Assembly: GCF_003024675.1 (NCBI RefSeq)
Contig: NZ_PYLP01000009.1
Location: 1 to 64,000, forward strand
Source: Faecalibacillus faecis
GTDB taxonomy: Bacteria; Bacillota_I; Bacilli_A; Erysipelotrichales; Coprobacillaceae
Length of the DNA: 64,000 nucleotides
Reading direction: 5' to 3'
Both the position numbers and the translations under genes were made by a program. This document shows positions 8,967-17,637 of this stretch, piece by piece; position 1 is the stretch's first letter; each line of letters begins with the position of its first letter. The notes beneath the pieces were generated by a model. That model saw nothing but the letters and a program-made list of their open reading frames with translations, did not search any database and had not been told where the DNA came from.

Positions 8967-9062
8967 ATAACAAAGTTATTTTAATACAATAAAAGTATAA
9001 AATCAATATTTTTTTACCATTTTAATTATCAATTACAATAATTCCATTTCTATTATAAATCG

Positions 9063-9109
9063 TTGTGTATATGTTCACAATATATTTAGAGATACTTTGT
9101 TTATATAAT
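9063..9109 (+). promoter_or_regulatory. Promoter region and inverted repeat before the XRE gene
   Basis: TATAAT at 9104-9109, and the inverted repeat TTGTG (9063-9067) / CACAA (9076-9080) separated by 8 nt. The repeat lies upstream of the predicted -35 position, so it could be an operator. No strong -35 hexamer is seen. Confidence 0.4.
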
Positions 9110-9132
9110 ATTTCTAAAAGGAGTGCATATAA

Positions 9133-9330
9133 ATGATAGATTACTCACCACTATGGAAAACAATGGAAGAAAAGAAAGTATCACAATATACCCTTTTGAA
9201 AAAGGGTGTTGATAATAAAACATTAAATAGACTTAAACACAATGAAAATATTACTGCACTCACAATCGAAAAGCTCTGTATAATTCTAGAATGTACTCCA
9301 AATGATGTGTTAACATTTACAAATGAATAA
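9133..9330 (+). CDS. Small XRE-family DNA-binding protein
   Basis: 65-residue protein consisting almost only of a Cro/C1-type helix-turn-helix (YozG / HTH_26 style). MEEKKVSQYTLLKKGVDNKT holds the first helices, TLNRLKHNENI the recognition helix, and LCIILECTPNDVLTF the typical C-terminal signature. AAAGGAG precedes the ATG with a 9-nt spacer. It stands alone with its own terminator, between a tRNA and an unrelated gene. The target is unknown; autoregulation through the inverted repeat upstream is possible. Confidence 0.85.
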   Translation: MIDYSPLWKTMEEKKVSQYTLLKKGVDNKTLNRLKHNENITALTIEKLCIILECTPNDVLTFTNE

Positions 9331-9337
9331 CTTACGA

Positions 9338-9365
9338 AACTTCTATATGTAGTAGAAGTTTTTTT
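9338..9365 (+). terminator. Terminator of the small XRE gene
   Basis: Stem 9338-9345 pairs with 9353-9360 (8 bp), followed by TTTTT. Confidence 0.85.
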
Positions 9366-9499
9366 ATTTTAGTAATATTTATTCTTTGCTTTAAAAATGA
9401 GGTCTTAAAAATAAATTACAGGATTCTTGTTTTTGACGACATATTTTGCGGTTATTTAAAAAAATGTATGCTATAATGTGAAAAGGAGGGGTGATCTTT

Positions 9500-11011
9500 A
9501 TGTTTTATAGTCAAACATGTGAAAATATACAATTAATTGTTTTTACTTTGGATGGTGGTTTGTTAGATATTAATAGACTTAGATATAACTACTATCGAAG
9601 TACATGTGAAACATATCATAAAAATGCATCCCGTGAAGAATTTTCTAAAATGCTTGGTAATATGAATACGATGTATGACCATTCATTATTAGAGAATATT
9701 ATTCCTGCAAAAGAGTTTAATAAAGCGGTTGAAAAGGATCTTTTTGAATATATTAAATTAAAACCTTCTATTAAAAGAGAAGGAGTTGATGAACTTATTC
9801 AATATTGTAAACAAAAGAATATGAAAATAGCTGTGTATACGACACATAAAACAAAAAGAGCAATTCAATATCTACAACTTACAGGATTGTATGAAAAGAT
9901 AGATTTTTTAATTGGGGGAGATAGCCATTTAAAGCCACTTCCTCATTGTCAAATGTTGGAGGTAACCTGTCAACAAATGGATATTGAGCCAAGTCATACA
10001 ATGATTGTTGCTAATTTTGAATCAATGGTTGAAGCAGCAAATAAACTTCTTGCTAATGTAATTTATATGCCAGATCTTTCACCGGCAACAGAAAAAATAA
10101 AAGCAAGTGTTTATAAAGTAACGAAAAATCCTTTAGAAATCATGAATATGTTTCTGTTTTCTAAGTATGATTCTGTAGAGATGTTTTCTCCAATCTTAGG
10201 AATGAATGCGAATATGGATTTAGATACTTTAACACAAACAAGAGACAAACTTTTAGAGAAATACAAAGATGATGAACAATTAATTGGACTTGTTAATAAA
10301 ACTTATGATTATTTTAATGAAATTTTATTAAAACAATTTTTAATAGAAGAACTTGAAAAAAATGAGAAAAAACATTTTTCTTTCGATGATGAAGATAGTA
10401 CTTTAAAAGGAAAACAAAATATTGAAATGTTTGAAGAAGAAAATAATCAAGAAGAAATGATAAAAGAGGAAGCAGAGGTACCTTTTCTAGATGAAAAAAA
10501 AGATTTATTTCAAGAACAATCTGTTTTAAAGAATACAACTTCAATTGATCCTAAAAGAATTAATGAATTAATGGATATTATTAATGGCAATGCAGAAGCT
10601 GAAGAAAATGTTGAAACAGAAGAAAAGGTAGAAGAGGTAAAAGAAAAAGACAAAAGTAAAATGGATACTTTTATGGATGGAGTTTATAATTTGTTGATAT
10701 CAATTATTCTTGTTTTTGCTTTTTTGATTTTTCGTATTATTTTACAAGAGTTTATCATTTCTATACCATCTTTAAATTCAATGGCTATAACTCTTGAAAA
10801 AGGCTACTTAAAAATTCTAGAAGTATTATTTGGCTTTGTTTTTAATTCATTGCATATGTTATTTAAAATCGTACCTACATATAAAGTATTTGTTTATCAA
10901 AATTCTTTACTTTCACCGATGGCGGTGCTTTGTTTATTTTCAATTATTTTAATTTTTATCATTATTTCTATGATTAAAGGAATGATCAATCTTATAAAAA
11001 ATAAAGACTAA
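9500..11011 (+). CDS. HAD-like protein with degenerate active site and membrane domain
   Basis: About residues 8-215 match the HAD phosphatase fold, but key positions are changed. Motif I (normally DxDGT) reads FTLDGG, so the nucleophile Asp position holds Thr or Phe depending on alignment. Motif II (YTTHKTK) and motif III (GGDSHLKPL) look intact. The motif IV region reads VANFESMVEAAN, lacking the usual acidic pair. Residues about 275-385 are highly acidic and low-complexity, then come hydrophobic segments near 395-425, 435-460 and 470-498. A pseudo-enzyme anchored to the membrane is the best description. An in-frame GTG at 9491 abuts the AGGAGG site; the ATG at 9500 has proper spacing and is preferred. 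The biological role is unknown. Confidence 0.7.
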   Translation: MFYSQTCENIQLIVFTLDGGLLDINRLRYNYYRSTCETYHKNASREEFSKMLGNMNTMYDHSLLENIIPAKEFNKAVEKDLFEYIKLKPSIKREGVDELIQYCKQKNMKIAVYTTHKTKRAIQYLQLTGLYEKIDFLIGGDSHLKPLPHCQMLEVTCQQMDIEPSHTMIVANFESMVEAANKLLANVIYMPDLSPATEKIKASVYKVTKNPLEIMNMFLFSKYDSVEMFSPILGMNANMDLDTLTQTRDKLLEKYKDDEQLIGLVNKTYDYFNEILLKQFLIEELEKNEKKHFSFDDEDSTLKGKQNIEMFEEENNQEEMIKEEAEVPFLDEKKDLFQEQSVLKNTTSIDPKRINELMDIINGNAEAEENVETEEKVEEVKEKDKSKMDTFMDGVYNLLISIILVFAFLIFRIILQEFIISIPSLNSMAITLEKGYLKILEVLFGFVFNSLHMLFKIVPTYKVFVYQNSLLSPMAVLCLFSIILIFIIISMIKGMINLIKNKD

Positions 11012-11042
11012 ATGTTTCAAATGAAAATTTGAAACATTTTTA
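11010..11042 (+). terminator. Terminator of the HAD-like gene
   Basis: 13-bp stem 11010-11022 / 11027-11039 with a GAAA loop starting in the stop codon; a short T-run is part of the 3' arm. Confidence 0.8.
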
Positions 11043-11099
11043 AAAAAACTATTTACAAATTGATAATTAGATGGTATTATTAACTGGCACTGATGTGAT

Positions 11100-11190
11100 G
11101 GAGACATACTCAAGAGGCTGAAGAGGCGCCCCTGCTAAGGGTGTAGGTCGGGAAACTGGCGCGAGGGTTCAAATCCCTCTGTCTCCGCCA
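11100..11190 (+). tRNA. tRNA-Ser (GCT)
   Basis: 91-nt class-II tRNA with a long variable arm, anticodon GCT at 11134-11136, acceptor GGAGACA pairing with TGTCTCC, and encoded CCA. Confidence 0.96.
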
Positions 11191-11204
11191 TTTTTATTGT
11201 TATT

Positions 11205-11281
11205 GGTCTGGTAGTTCAGCTGGTTAGAATGCCGCCCTGTCACGGCGGAGGTCGCGGGTTCGAGTCCCGTCCAGACCGCCA
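11205..11281 (+). tRNA. tRNA-Asp (GTC), second copy
   Basis: Identical over 77 nt to the tRNA-Asp at 134-210. The CCA end is followed by A-rich spacer and a terminator. Confidence 0.97.
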
Positions 11282-11291
11282 GTAAAAAAAT

Positions 11292-11316
11292 AAAACTGCA
11301 TAAGCAGTTTTTTATT
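11292..11316. terminator. Bidirectional terminator between tRNA-Asp and the NUDIX gene
   Basis: AAAACTGC (11292-11299) pairs with GCAGTTTT (11304-11311), with T-runs following on both strands. Confidence 0.85.
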
Positions 11317-11845
11317 TTATATATTTATCTGTATAAGCTTTCATAATTGCGATAATTGTTTTAGAGTCATGAATTTCATTATTTATGACTTTTTTATATG
11401 CTTCATCAATAGGCATATAAATAAGATCAATGAATTCATCTTCGTCACCTTCTAGAGGATTTTCTACTTTAAAAGGATCAATAGCTTGGTATAAATGAAT
11501 AATTTCATCGCAATAACCTGTTGTTGGGTAAATTTCATTAATAAGTCTCATATCTTTACAACTATATCCTGTTTCTTCTTCGAGTTCTCTTTTTCCTGCA
11601 AGCGATACTTCTTCGCCTTTTTCTAATTTTCCTGCAGGAATTTCTAAAGTATCTTTGTTATAAGCATATCTAAATTGTTTAACGAGTACGATGCAATCAT
11701 CAACAACAACAAGAATACCAACGCCACCATGATGTCTTACGATTTCTCGTGTCGCAATTTTTTTATTTGGGCATTCTACTTTATCTTTATAAACAGTAAT
11801 AATTTTCCCATTATAAATAACTTGACTTTCTACTTTCTTTTCCAT
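11312..11845 (-). CDS. NUDIX hydrolase, ADP-ribose pyrophosphatase type
   Basis: Hydrolyses nucleoside diphosphate derivatives, most likely ADP-ribose, in the cytosol. The 177-residue length and the start MEKKVESQVIYNGKIITVYK resemble NudF/ADPRase. The NUDIX box is complete: GKLEKGEE, then RELEEETGY, with the metal-binding glutamates. IPAG precedes it, as in ADPRases. A longer reading frame extends to 11920, but its extra residues cross a hairpin in the leader; the ATG at 11845 with AGAGGT upstream is preferred. Substrate specificity cannot be settled from sequence. Confidence 0.9.
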   Translation of the reverse strand: MEKKVESQVIYNGKIITVYKDKVECPNKKIATREIVRHHGGVGILVVVDDCIVLVKQFRYAYNKDTLEIPAGKLEKGEEVSLAGKRELEEETGYSCKDMRLINEIYPTTGYCDEIIHLYQAIDPFKVENPLEGDEDEFIDLIYMPIDEAYKKVINNEIHDSKTIIAIMKAYTDKYIK

Positions 11846-11899
11846 TTTTTTAACCTCTTTTCTTATTTTATTATACGTTATTTTGAAATGAATAAAATA

Positions 11900-11927
11900 A
11901 AAAAGTATGCGGGGGTGCATACTTTTT
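11900..11927 (-). promoter_or_regulatory. Terminator-like hairpin in the NUDIX gene leader
   Basis: Perfect 11-bp stem 11900-11910 / 11917-11927 with a G-run loop, and T-runs on both strands. On the minus strand it sits about 55 nt before the NUDIX start and downstream of the promoter at 11997-12024, so it could attenuate that transcript. On the plus strand it would block transcription into the RluA gene. Confidence 0.55.
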
Positions 11928-11996
11928 CTTCTATTATTTACGTAAGGATGATAATAGGGGGTATGTTAGAGTGAATCTGTTTCACTTAACAAATAT

Positions 11997-12024
11997 ATTA
12001 TAACATGTATATCTAAAATGTAAA
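11997..12024 (-). promoter_or_regulatory. Promoter for the NUDIX gene (minus strand)
   Basis: Reading the minus strand: TTTACA (12024-12019), 16-nt spacer, TATAAT (12002-11997) with an upstream TG extension. The implied leader is about 145 nt and contains an imperfect hairpin (11965-11990) and the terminator-like hairpin. Confidence 0.5.
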
Positions 12025-12062
12025 GGGTTTCATAAAAATTAAATTATTCTTTTAGAAAGATG

Positions 12063-12071
12063 TGTTATAAT
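12063..12071 (+). promoter_or_regulatory. Extended -10 element before the RluA-type gene
   Basis: TGTTATAAT is an extended -10 box with no clear -35. It covers the first in-frame ATG (12070), which argues for translation from a later start. Confidence 0.5.
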
Positions 12072-12087
12072 GCTGTTGGTGAAGAAA

Positions 12088-13068
12088 ATGAAAAAAATAA
12101 TGATTAAGGAAAATGATGCAAATCAAAGAATAGATAAATATTTAAAAAAGCTTTTGTGTAATGCGTCGAGTAATTTTATTTATAAAATGTTTAGAAAAAA
12201 AGATATTAAGATCAATGGCACACGGGTCAATGAAAAATATATCTTACAAAAAGGGGATGTTTTAGAAATGTTCCTTTATGAAGATAAGTTTAATGAACTA
12301 ACAAAAGAAAAAGATATCTATCAATTGAAAAGAGAATTCAAAGTTTTATATGAAGATAAAAATATTTTAATTGTTGATAAGCCTGTTGGTTTATTAGTTC
12401 ATGGGGATGCCAATGAAAATGTTAATACGCTTTCTCATCAAGTGTTAAGTTATTTAAAAGAAAAAGGAGAATTGGATATAAGTCGTGAAAGTACGTTTAT
12501 TCCTGGACCGGTTCATCGTTTAGATCGAAATACCAGTGGCATCGTAATTTTTGGTAAAACATTAGTGGCTTTACAAGATCTTAATGAAATGATGAAAAAA
12601 AGACATCATATTGAAAAGTCTTATATGACGATTTGTGAAGGAAAGCTTATTAAAAAGCAAGAATTGGTAGGTTATGTTAAAAAGATTGAAAATGAAGATC
12701 GTGTACGTTTTGTCAAAAAAGATGATAAAGATGCTTTAATGATGAAAACAATTGTTCATCCGTTAAATTATACAAATGATTTTTCCTTGGTAGAAGTTAA
12801 AATCATTACAGGAAGAATGCATCAAATAAGAATACATCTTTCTAGTATTCAACATCCAGTTATTGGAGATCGTAAGTATGGTGATTTTACTTTGAATAAA
12901 CAAATGAAACAAAAATATGGTTTAAATAATCAATTACTTCATGCTTATAAAATAAAGTTTGTGGATCCTTTTGGTTCTTTAAGTTATTTAAAAGGAAAAG
13001 AAATTATTTGTCCAAAACCAGCACAATTTAAAAAAATTGAAAAAAGTTTATTTGAAAGCGTTCTCTAA
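12088..13068 (+). CDS. RluA-family rRNA pseudouridine synthase
   Basis: Isomerises uridines in rRNA (RluC/RluD type). An N-terminal S4 RNA-binding domain (about 10-70, with INGTRVNEKYILQKGDVLEM) precedes the catalytic domain. The catalytic Asp lies in PVHRLDRNTSGIVIFGKT (about residue 150). ITGRMHQIRIHLSSIQHPVI is the C-terminal signature. About 326 residues. The first ATG (12070) overlaps a -10 box, so the ATG at 12088 with a weak GGTGAAG site is preferred. Which rRNA position is modified cannot be told. Confidence 0.9.
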   Translation: MKKIMIKENDANQRIDKYLKKLLCNASSNFIYKMFRKKDIKINGTRVNEKYILQKGDVLEMFLYEDKFNELTKEKDIYQLKREFKVLYEDKNILIVDKPVGLLVHGDANENVNTLSHQVLSYLKEKGELDISRESTFIPGPVHRLDRNTSGIVIFGKTLVALQDLNEMMKKRHHIEKSYMTICEGKLIKKQELVGYVKKIENEDRVRFVKKDDKDALMMKTIVHPLNYTNDFSLVEVKIITGRMHQIRIHLSSIQHPVIGDRKYGDFTLNKQMKQKYGLNNQLLHAYKIKFVDPFGSLSYLKGKEIICPKPAQFKKIEKSLFESVL

Positions 13069-13089
13069 ATATATATTTTATAGTATAAT
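13053..13089 (+). promoter_or_regulatory. cre-like site and promoter of glucokinase
   Basis: TGAAAGCGTTCTCT (13053-13066) matches the CcpA consensus TGWAARCGYTWNCW at all but one position. It covers the -35 position of a promoter with TATAAT at 13084-13089. This placement suggests repression. It lies within the end of the preceding gene. Confidence 0.5.
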
Positions 13090-13116
13090 TTATTTATATT
13101 TTTAGGAGGAAAGAGA

Positions 13117-14034
13117 ATGAAATATTATATCGGTATCGATTTAGGTGGTACAAACGTAAGAACATTATTAGTGGATGAACATGGTGAATCTTATAGTGAA
13201 GTTAAAGGACCTACTGAATGTGAAAATGGTCCAGATTATGTATGTGATAAAATAATAAAACAAATTGAATCATTGGATACATCTGTATGTGGTGGTTTAC
13301 AAGGTGTTGAAGGTATTGGAATTGGTGCTCCAGGACCAGTAGATACAGAACTTGGAATTATGATTATGGCAAGTAACTTACCAGGATTTGAAAACTATCC
13401 AGTTTGTCATAAATTAAAAGAAAAATTTGGATTACCAACTTTTATTGATAATGATGCAAACGTGGCTGGTTTAGCTGAAGCTGTTTTAGGAGCTGGAAAA
13501 GATTATAGAACAAATTACTTTATTACTTGTTCAACAGGAGTTGGTGGAGCTTTTGTTGTTGATAAAAAATTAGTATCTGGTGGTAGAGGACATGCTGGTG
13601 AAATTGGAAACATGATTCTTGTACCAGGTGGGTATAAACAAGGTGCTTTAAACCCTGGAGCTGTTGAAGGAGAAATTTCTGGTACGGCTCTTACAAGAAA
13701 AGGTAAAGAAGCAAAAGGTGATTTAGTAAAACATGCAGGTGATGTTTTCAAATTAGCTGCTGAAGGTGACGAAGCTTGTCAAAAAATTGTTGAAGAATTT
13801 ATTGATGGTTTCTCAACTTTACTCGCAAATGTTGCACATACAGTTGATCCACATTGTTTTGTTTTAGGAGGAGGGGTATTTAAATCAAAAGCCTATTTCT
13901 GGGATGAACTTGAAAAAAGATTCAACAGTAAAATTCACGTAGGTATGAGAAATCATATTCCTCTATTATTTAAAGAAATTGATGACTGTGGTGCAATCGG
14001 TGCTGCTATGTTACCAATGTCTCAATTAGATTAA
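13117..14034 (+). CDS. glk: ROK-family glucokinase
   Basis: Phosphorylates glucose (or a related hexose) with ATP. The ATP loop IGIDLGGTNVRTLLVD is at the N terminus, the catalytic Asp region is FIDNDANVAGLAEA near residue 108, and STGVGGAFVVD follows. The canonical ROK zinc motif CxCGxxGCxE is missing: the corresponding stretch is PGGYKQGALNPGAVEGEIS, so no zinc site is expected. 305 residues, normal length. It has its own promoter with a cre-like site. The zinc-less form makes substrate prediction less secure; N-acetylmannosamine or allose kinase are alternatives. Confidence 0.85.
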   Translation: MKYYIGIDLGGTNVRTLLVDEHGESYSEVKGPTECENGPDYVCDKIIKQIESLDTSVCGGLQGVEGIGIGAPGPVDTELGIMIMASNLPGFENYPVCHKLKEKFGLPTFIDNDANVAGLAEAVLGAGKDYRTNYFITCSTGVGGAFVVDKKLVSGGRGHAGEIGNMILVPGGYKQGALNPGAVEGEISGTALTRKGKEAKGDLVKHAGDVFKLAAEGDEACQKIVEEFIDGFSTLLANVAHTVDPHCFVLGGGVFKSKAYFWDELEKRFNSKIHVGMRNHIPLLFKEIDDCGAIGAAMLPMSQLD

Positions 14035-14050
14035 TTAGAAAAAGTGACTC

Positions 14051-14122
14051 CACTATATTTTATAGTGATAGGTCGACCCCATAACAATTTAAATATTCGA
14101 AATAGCCCCATTAGGGGCTATT
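14051..14122 (+). terminator. Two hairpins after glucokinase
   Basis: CACTATA (14051-14057) pairs with TATAGTG (14061-14067). AATAGCCCC (14101-14109) pairs with GGGGCTATT (14114-14122). T-runs are short, so termination efficiency is uncertain. Confidence 0.6.
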
Positions 14123-14185
14123 ATTGTGTCTTAATGTTTTACTTTAATTTTGTTTTTGATATAATACACGAGAAGGAGGACGGTT

Positions 14186-15319
14186 ATGAAAAAAAGAGTC
14201 GTTTTAGGATTAAGTGGAGGTGTTGATTCTGCTGTTGCTGCTTATTTATTAAAAGAACAAGGATATGAAGTTATTGGTGTATTTATGAGAAACTGGGATA
14301 GCCAATTAAATAATGATATTTTAGGTAATCCCACAAATGATAACGATATTTGTCCTCAAGAACAAGATTATAACGATGCAAAAGCAGTTGCTAAACATCT
14401 AGGTATAGAAATTAGAAGAGTTGATTTTATTAAAGAATATTGGGATAAAGTTTTTACCTATTTTATTGATGAATATACAAAAGGAAGAACACCAAACCCT
14501 GATATTTTATGTAATAAGCATATTAAATTTAAAGCATTCTTAGAATATGCTGAAGAATTGAATGCAGATTATATCGCAACAGGTCATTATGCGCGAGTAG
14601 AACACCATAAAGGAAAAGATTCTGTAATGCTTAAAGGGATTGATCAAAATAAAGATCAAACTTATTTTTTATGTCAACTCAATCAAAAACAATTACAAGC
14701 TTCTTTATTTCCTTTAGGAAATATTACAAAACAAGAAGTTAGAAAAATTGCGGAAGATTTAAATCTACCAGTTGCTCATAAAAAAGATAGTACAGGTATT
14801 TGCTTTATTGGAGAAAGAGATTTTAAACAATTCTTACAAAACTACATTCCTGCTAAATCAGGAAAGATGGTCGATATTCAAACAGGTAAAGTGATTGGTG
14901 ATCATATTGGTATCATGTACTATACAATTGGACAAAGAAAAGGTTTAGGTATCGGTGGTTCTGGTGATGCTTGGTTTGTTGTAGGAAAAGATTATGATCA
15001 AAATATCTTATATATTTGTCAAGGAGATCAAAATGATTGGTTAATGTCAACAGGAGCACTTATTACAGATGTTAACTGGATTCCAAGTATTAAACCAGAA
15101 GAAGGATTTAAATGTTGTACAAAATTTAGATATCGTCAAAAAGATAATCCAGTGACACTTACGTTCATTGATGAAACAACTGTTAAATTAGAATTTGATC
15201 AACCTGTTAAATCAGTCACTCCTGGACAAGCTGCTGTTTTCTACAAAGATGATGTTTGTTTAGGTGGCGGAACAATTGAAAAAGTCTATAAAGACGGAAA
15301 AGAGATTGAATATTTGTAA
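14186..15319 (+). CDS. mnmA: tRNA-specific 2-thiouridylase MnmA
   Basis: Introduces sulfur at position 2 of wobble U34 in tRNA-Lys, -Glu and -Gln. The PP-loop SGGVDSAVAAYLL is at residue 9. The first catalytic Cys is in NPDILCNKHIKF and the second in STGICFIGERDF. C-terminal RNA-binding domain with FRYRQKDNPV. 377 residues, typical. GGAGG precedes the ATG. The stop overlaps the start of recD2. Confidence 0.97.
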   Translation: MKKRVVLGLSGGVDSAVAAYLLKEQGYEVIGVFMRNWDSQLNNDILGNPTNDNDICPQEQDYNDAKAVAKHLGIEIRRVDFIKEYWDKVFTYFIDEYTKGRTPNPDILCNKHIKFKAFLEYAEELNADYIATGHYARVEHHKGKDSVMLKGIDQNKDQTYFLCQLNQKQLQASLFPLGNITKQEVRKIAEDLNLPVAHKKDSTGICFIGERDFKQFLQNYIPAKSGKMVDIQTGKVIGDHIGIMYYTIGQRKGLGIGGSGDAWFVVGKDYDQNILYICQGDQNDWLMSTGALITDVNWIPSIKPEEGFKCCTKFRYRQKDNPVTLTFIDETTVKLEFDQPVKSVTPGQAAVFYKDDVCLGGGTIEKVYKDGKEIEYL

Positions 15320-17589
15320 TGATTAAATATACAGGATTTATTCGAAAGATTCGCTATTATAGTGAATCTTCTCATTATATCGTGGCTTTATTAGAAGTTG
15401 AAGAGGAACAAAAACTGATTACGATGAATGGCTATATGTCAAATTTTAATGAGTATGATAAATATCTTTTTTATGGTAATTATGAAATTCATCCTAAATA
15501 TGGACAACAATTGAAACTTGATCACTATGAAGTTGTTTTAAGTACAGATGAAGATGAAATGATTAAATATCTTTCAAGTCCTTTGTTTAAAGGAATAGGA
15601 CCAACCCAAGCAAAATATATTGTTGATGCTTTGGGTAAAGATACTCTTACTTTAATTAAAGAAGATAAACATCATTTAGATAATGTTAAAGGAATGACAG
15701 CTGTTAAAAGAGATCATATCTATGAAGTTTTAACGGCTAATGATTATGACCAAGAAGTGATTCAGTTTTTTATGGGACATGGTATATCTATGAGATATAT
15801 AGGTATTATTCAAGAAACATATAAAGAAAAAACATTAGAAGTTCTACAAAATCATCCTTATCAATTAATAGAAGATATTGATGGAATTGGCTTTAAAACA
15901 GCGGATGAACTTGCATTAAAATTGGGCGGTTCTAAAGAAAGCCCAGAACGTTTAAAAGCTGCAGTTTTATATAGTGTTAAAAGGGGATGCTTTGATTCGG
16001 GAAGTACGTATATGCTTTATGATGAAATAAAAAAAGCATACCATAAAAATATTGGATATATTGACGAAAGTGTTTTTAATGAGTATTTAGAAATATTGGT
16101 TGATGAAGGATTTGTGATTCAAGAAGGTGAATTATATTATGATAAAGAACTTTATGACAGTGAAGAAATTATTTCTAGTTTTTTAAAGAAAATTAACAGC
16201 TATCCTGAAGAACATTATGATGAAAAAGAAGTAGGAAGACTTCTTACAAATTTTCAAGATAAATTTGGCATAGAATATTCCAAAAAACAAAAAGAAGCTA
16301 TTGATTACTTTTTGAAATATCCCATGATGATTTTAACAGGTGGACCAGGAACAGGGAAAACAACGACAGTCAAAGCTCTTATTCGTATGTATCGCTCGCT
16401 TTATCCAAATGAAAGTATTTCATTAGTAGCCCCAACGGGAAGAGCAGCAAAAAGATTGAGTGAACTTACAGGATTAGAAGCTTGTACAATTCATCGAGAA
16501 TTAAAATGGGATCTTCATAAAAATACATTTGCGATGAATAAAAATAATCCATTAAGTAGTGAAGTGTTGATTATTGATGAGTTTTCAATGGTTGATAGTT
16601 TGCTTTTATCAAAATTATTTGAAGCGTGTCGAAAAGTCCATAAAGTACTTTTTATTGGGGATTATCATCAATTACCATCGGTGGCTCCAGGTAATGTATT
16701 AAAAGATTTTATAGAAAGTCATTTAAAAGTGATTGAACTTGATGAAATCTATCGCCAAGCAAAAGATTCAGGAATTGTTCAGCTAGCACATCAATTGATT
16801 CATCAAGAAGTGCATGATTTGTCTCTTTTTGACCAATATAAGGATATCAATTTTTTTAACAGTACAAATTTTGAAGTCGTTAAAAATGTGGTCATGATTG
16901 TAAAGAAAGCTATTGAAAGTGGCTATGATCAAAATGATATTCAAGTGCTTGCCCCTATTTATAAAGGAGTAGCGGGAATCGATGCTTTAAATCTTGCTTT
17001 ACAAGAAGTCTTTAATCCTAAAGAAGATCAAGATGAATATCGTATAGGGCAAACTGTTTATCGTGTTGGTGATAAAATTTTACAAACAAAAAATAGACCT
17101 GATGACGATGTTTATAATGGGGATATTGGTGTACTTGTAGAAATAGGGCGTAAAGATGGTTTTGAGTATTTAGAAGATACGCTTATTGTTGATTTTGATG
17201 GTAATTTTGTAGAATATACATCAAAAGATTTTTTAACTTTTACCTTAGCATATTGTATGTCTATTCATAAAGCACAAGGAAATGAGTTTAAAATTGTGAT
17301 TATGCCTGTTTTAGATGACTATTATATTATGCTTAAAAGAAATTTAATTTATACAGGACTTACAAGGGCAAAACAATCTTTATTTATTTTAGGAAGTCCT
17401 AAAGCTTTTTTATATGGAATTCAAAATGTAAAAGATACTAAAAGAAAAACAACATTGACTTCAAAAATAAATCAAGAACAATCCTTAAATCTTTATGATT
17501 TTTTAGAGGAAGAAGAATCATCTCTAGGTGAAACTGTAGATGAATCAGGCTATCAAGAAGATTTACCTTTTGAGGATGTGCCTTTTTAA
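15319..17589 (+). CDS. recD2: RecD2-type ATP-dependent 5'-3' DNA helicase
   Basis: Single-protein RecD-like helicase acting in DNA repair and replication-fork maintenance outside RecBCD. It has the long RecD2 N-terminal region (about 1-310) with helix-hairpin-helix units such as LFKGIGPTQAKYIVD and IDGIGFKTADELAL. SF1 motifs follow: Walker A GGPGTGKTTTVKAL, motif II IIDEFSMVD, motif III IGDYHQLPSV, and the C-terminal motifs near AYCMSIHKAQG and LIYTGLTRAKQ. 756 residues. Start and stop overlap mnmA by one base (TAATG); the same order is seen in other Bacillota. Confidence 0.94.
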   Translation: MIKYTGFIRKIRYYSESSHYIVALLEVEEEQKLITMNGYMSNFNEYDKYLFYGNYEIHPKYGQQLKLDHYEVVLSTDEDEMIKYLSSPLFKGIGPTQAKYIVDALGKDTLTLIKEDKHHLDNVKGMTAVKRDHIYEVLTANDYDQEVIQFFMGHGISMRYIGIIQETYKEKTLEVLQNHPYQLIEDIDGIGFKTADELALKLGGSKESPERLKAAVLYSVKRGCFDSGSTYMLYDEIKKAYHKNIGYIDESVFNEYLEILVDEGFVIQEGELYYDKELYDSEEIISSFLKKINSYPEEHYDEKEVGRLLTNFQDKFGIEYSKKQKEAIDYFLKYPMMILTGGPGTGKTTTVKALIRMYRSLYPNESISLVAPTGRAAKRLSELTGLEACTIHRELKWDLHKNTFAMNKNNPLSSEVLIIDEFSMVDSLLLSKLFEACRKVHKVLFIGDYHQLPSVAPGNVLKDFIESHLKVIELDEIYRQAKDSGIVQLAHQLIHQEVHDLSLFDQYKDINFFNSTNFEVVKNVVMIVKKAIESGYDQNDIQVLAPIYKGVAGIDALNLALQEVFNPKEDQDEYRIGQTVYRVGDKILQTKNRPDDDVYNGDIGVLVEIGRKDGFEYLEDTLIVDFDGNFVEYTSKDFLTFTLAYCMSIHKAQGNEFKIVIMPVLDDYYIMLKRNLIYTGLTRAKQSLFILGSPKAFLYGIQNVKDTKRKTTLTSKINQEQSLNLYDFLEEEESSLGETVDESGYQEDLPFEDVPF

Positions 17590-17637
17590 AAGGTATGTTT
17601 AAAAAAAGAAAAGCCATACTACAATAGAGGTGATAAA

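Noticed and set aside
13515-13751. Minus-strand ORF inside glucokinase, and similar ORFs inside pnp, alaS, hisG, greA and other genes
   Set aside because: Antisense shadows of clear protein-coding genes, without ribosome sites or recognisable domains.
14044-14226. 60-codon plus-strand ORF before mnmA
   Set aside because: It runs through two hairpins and into the mnmA start in another frame, with no ribosome site.
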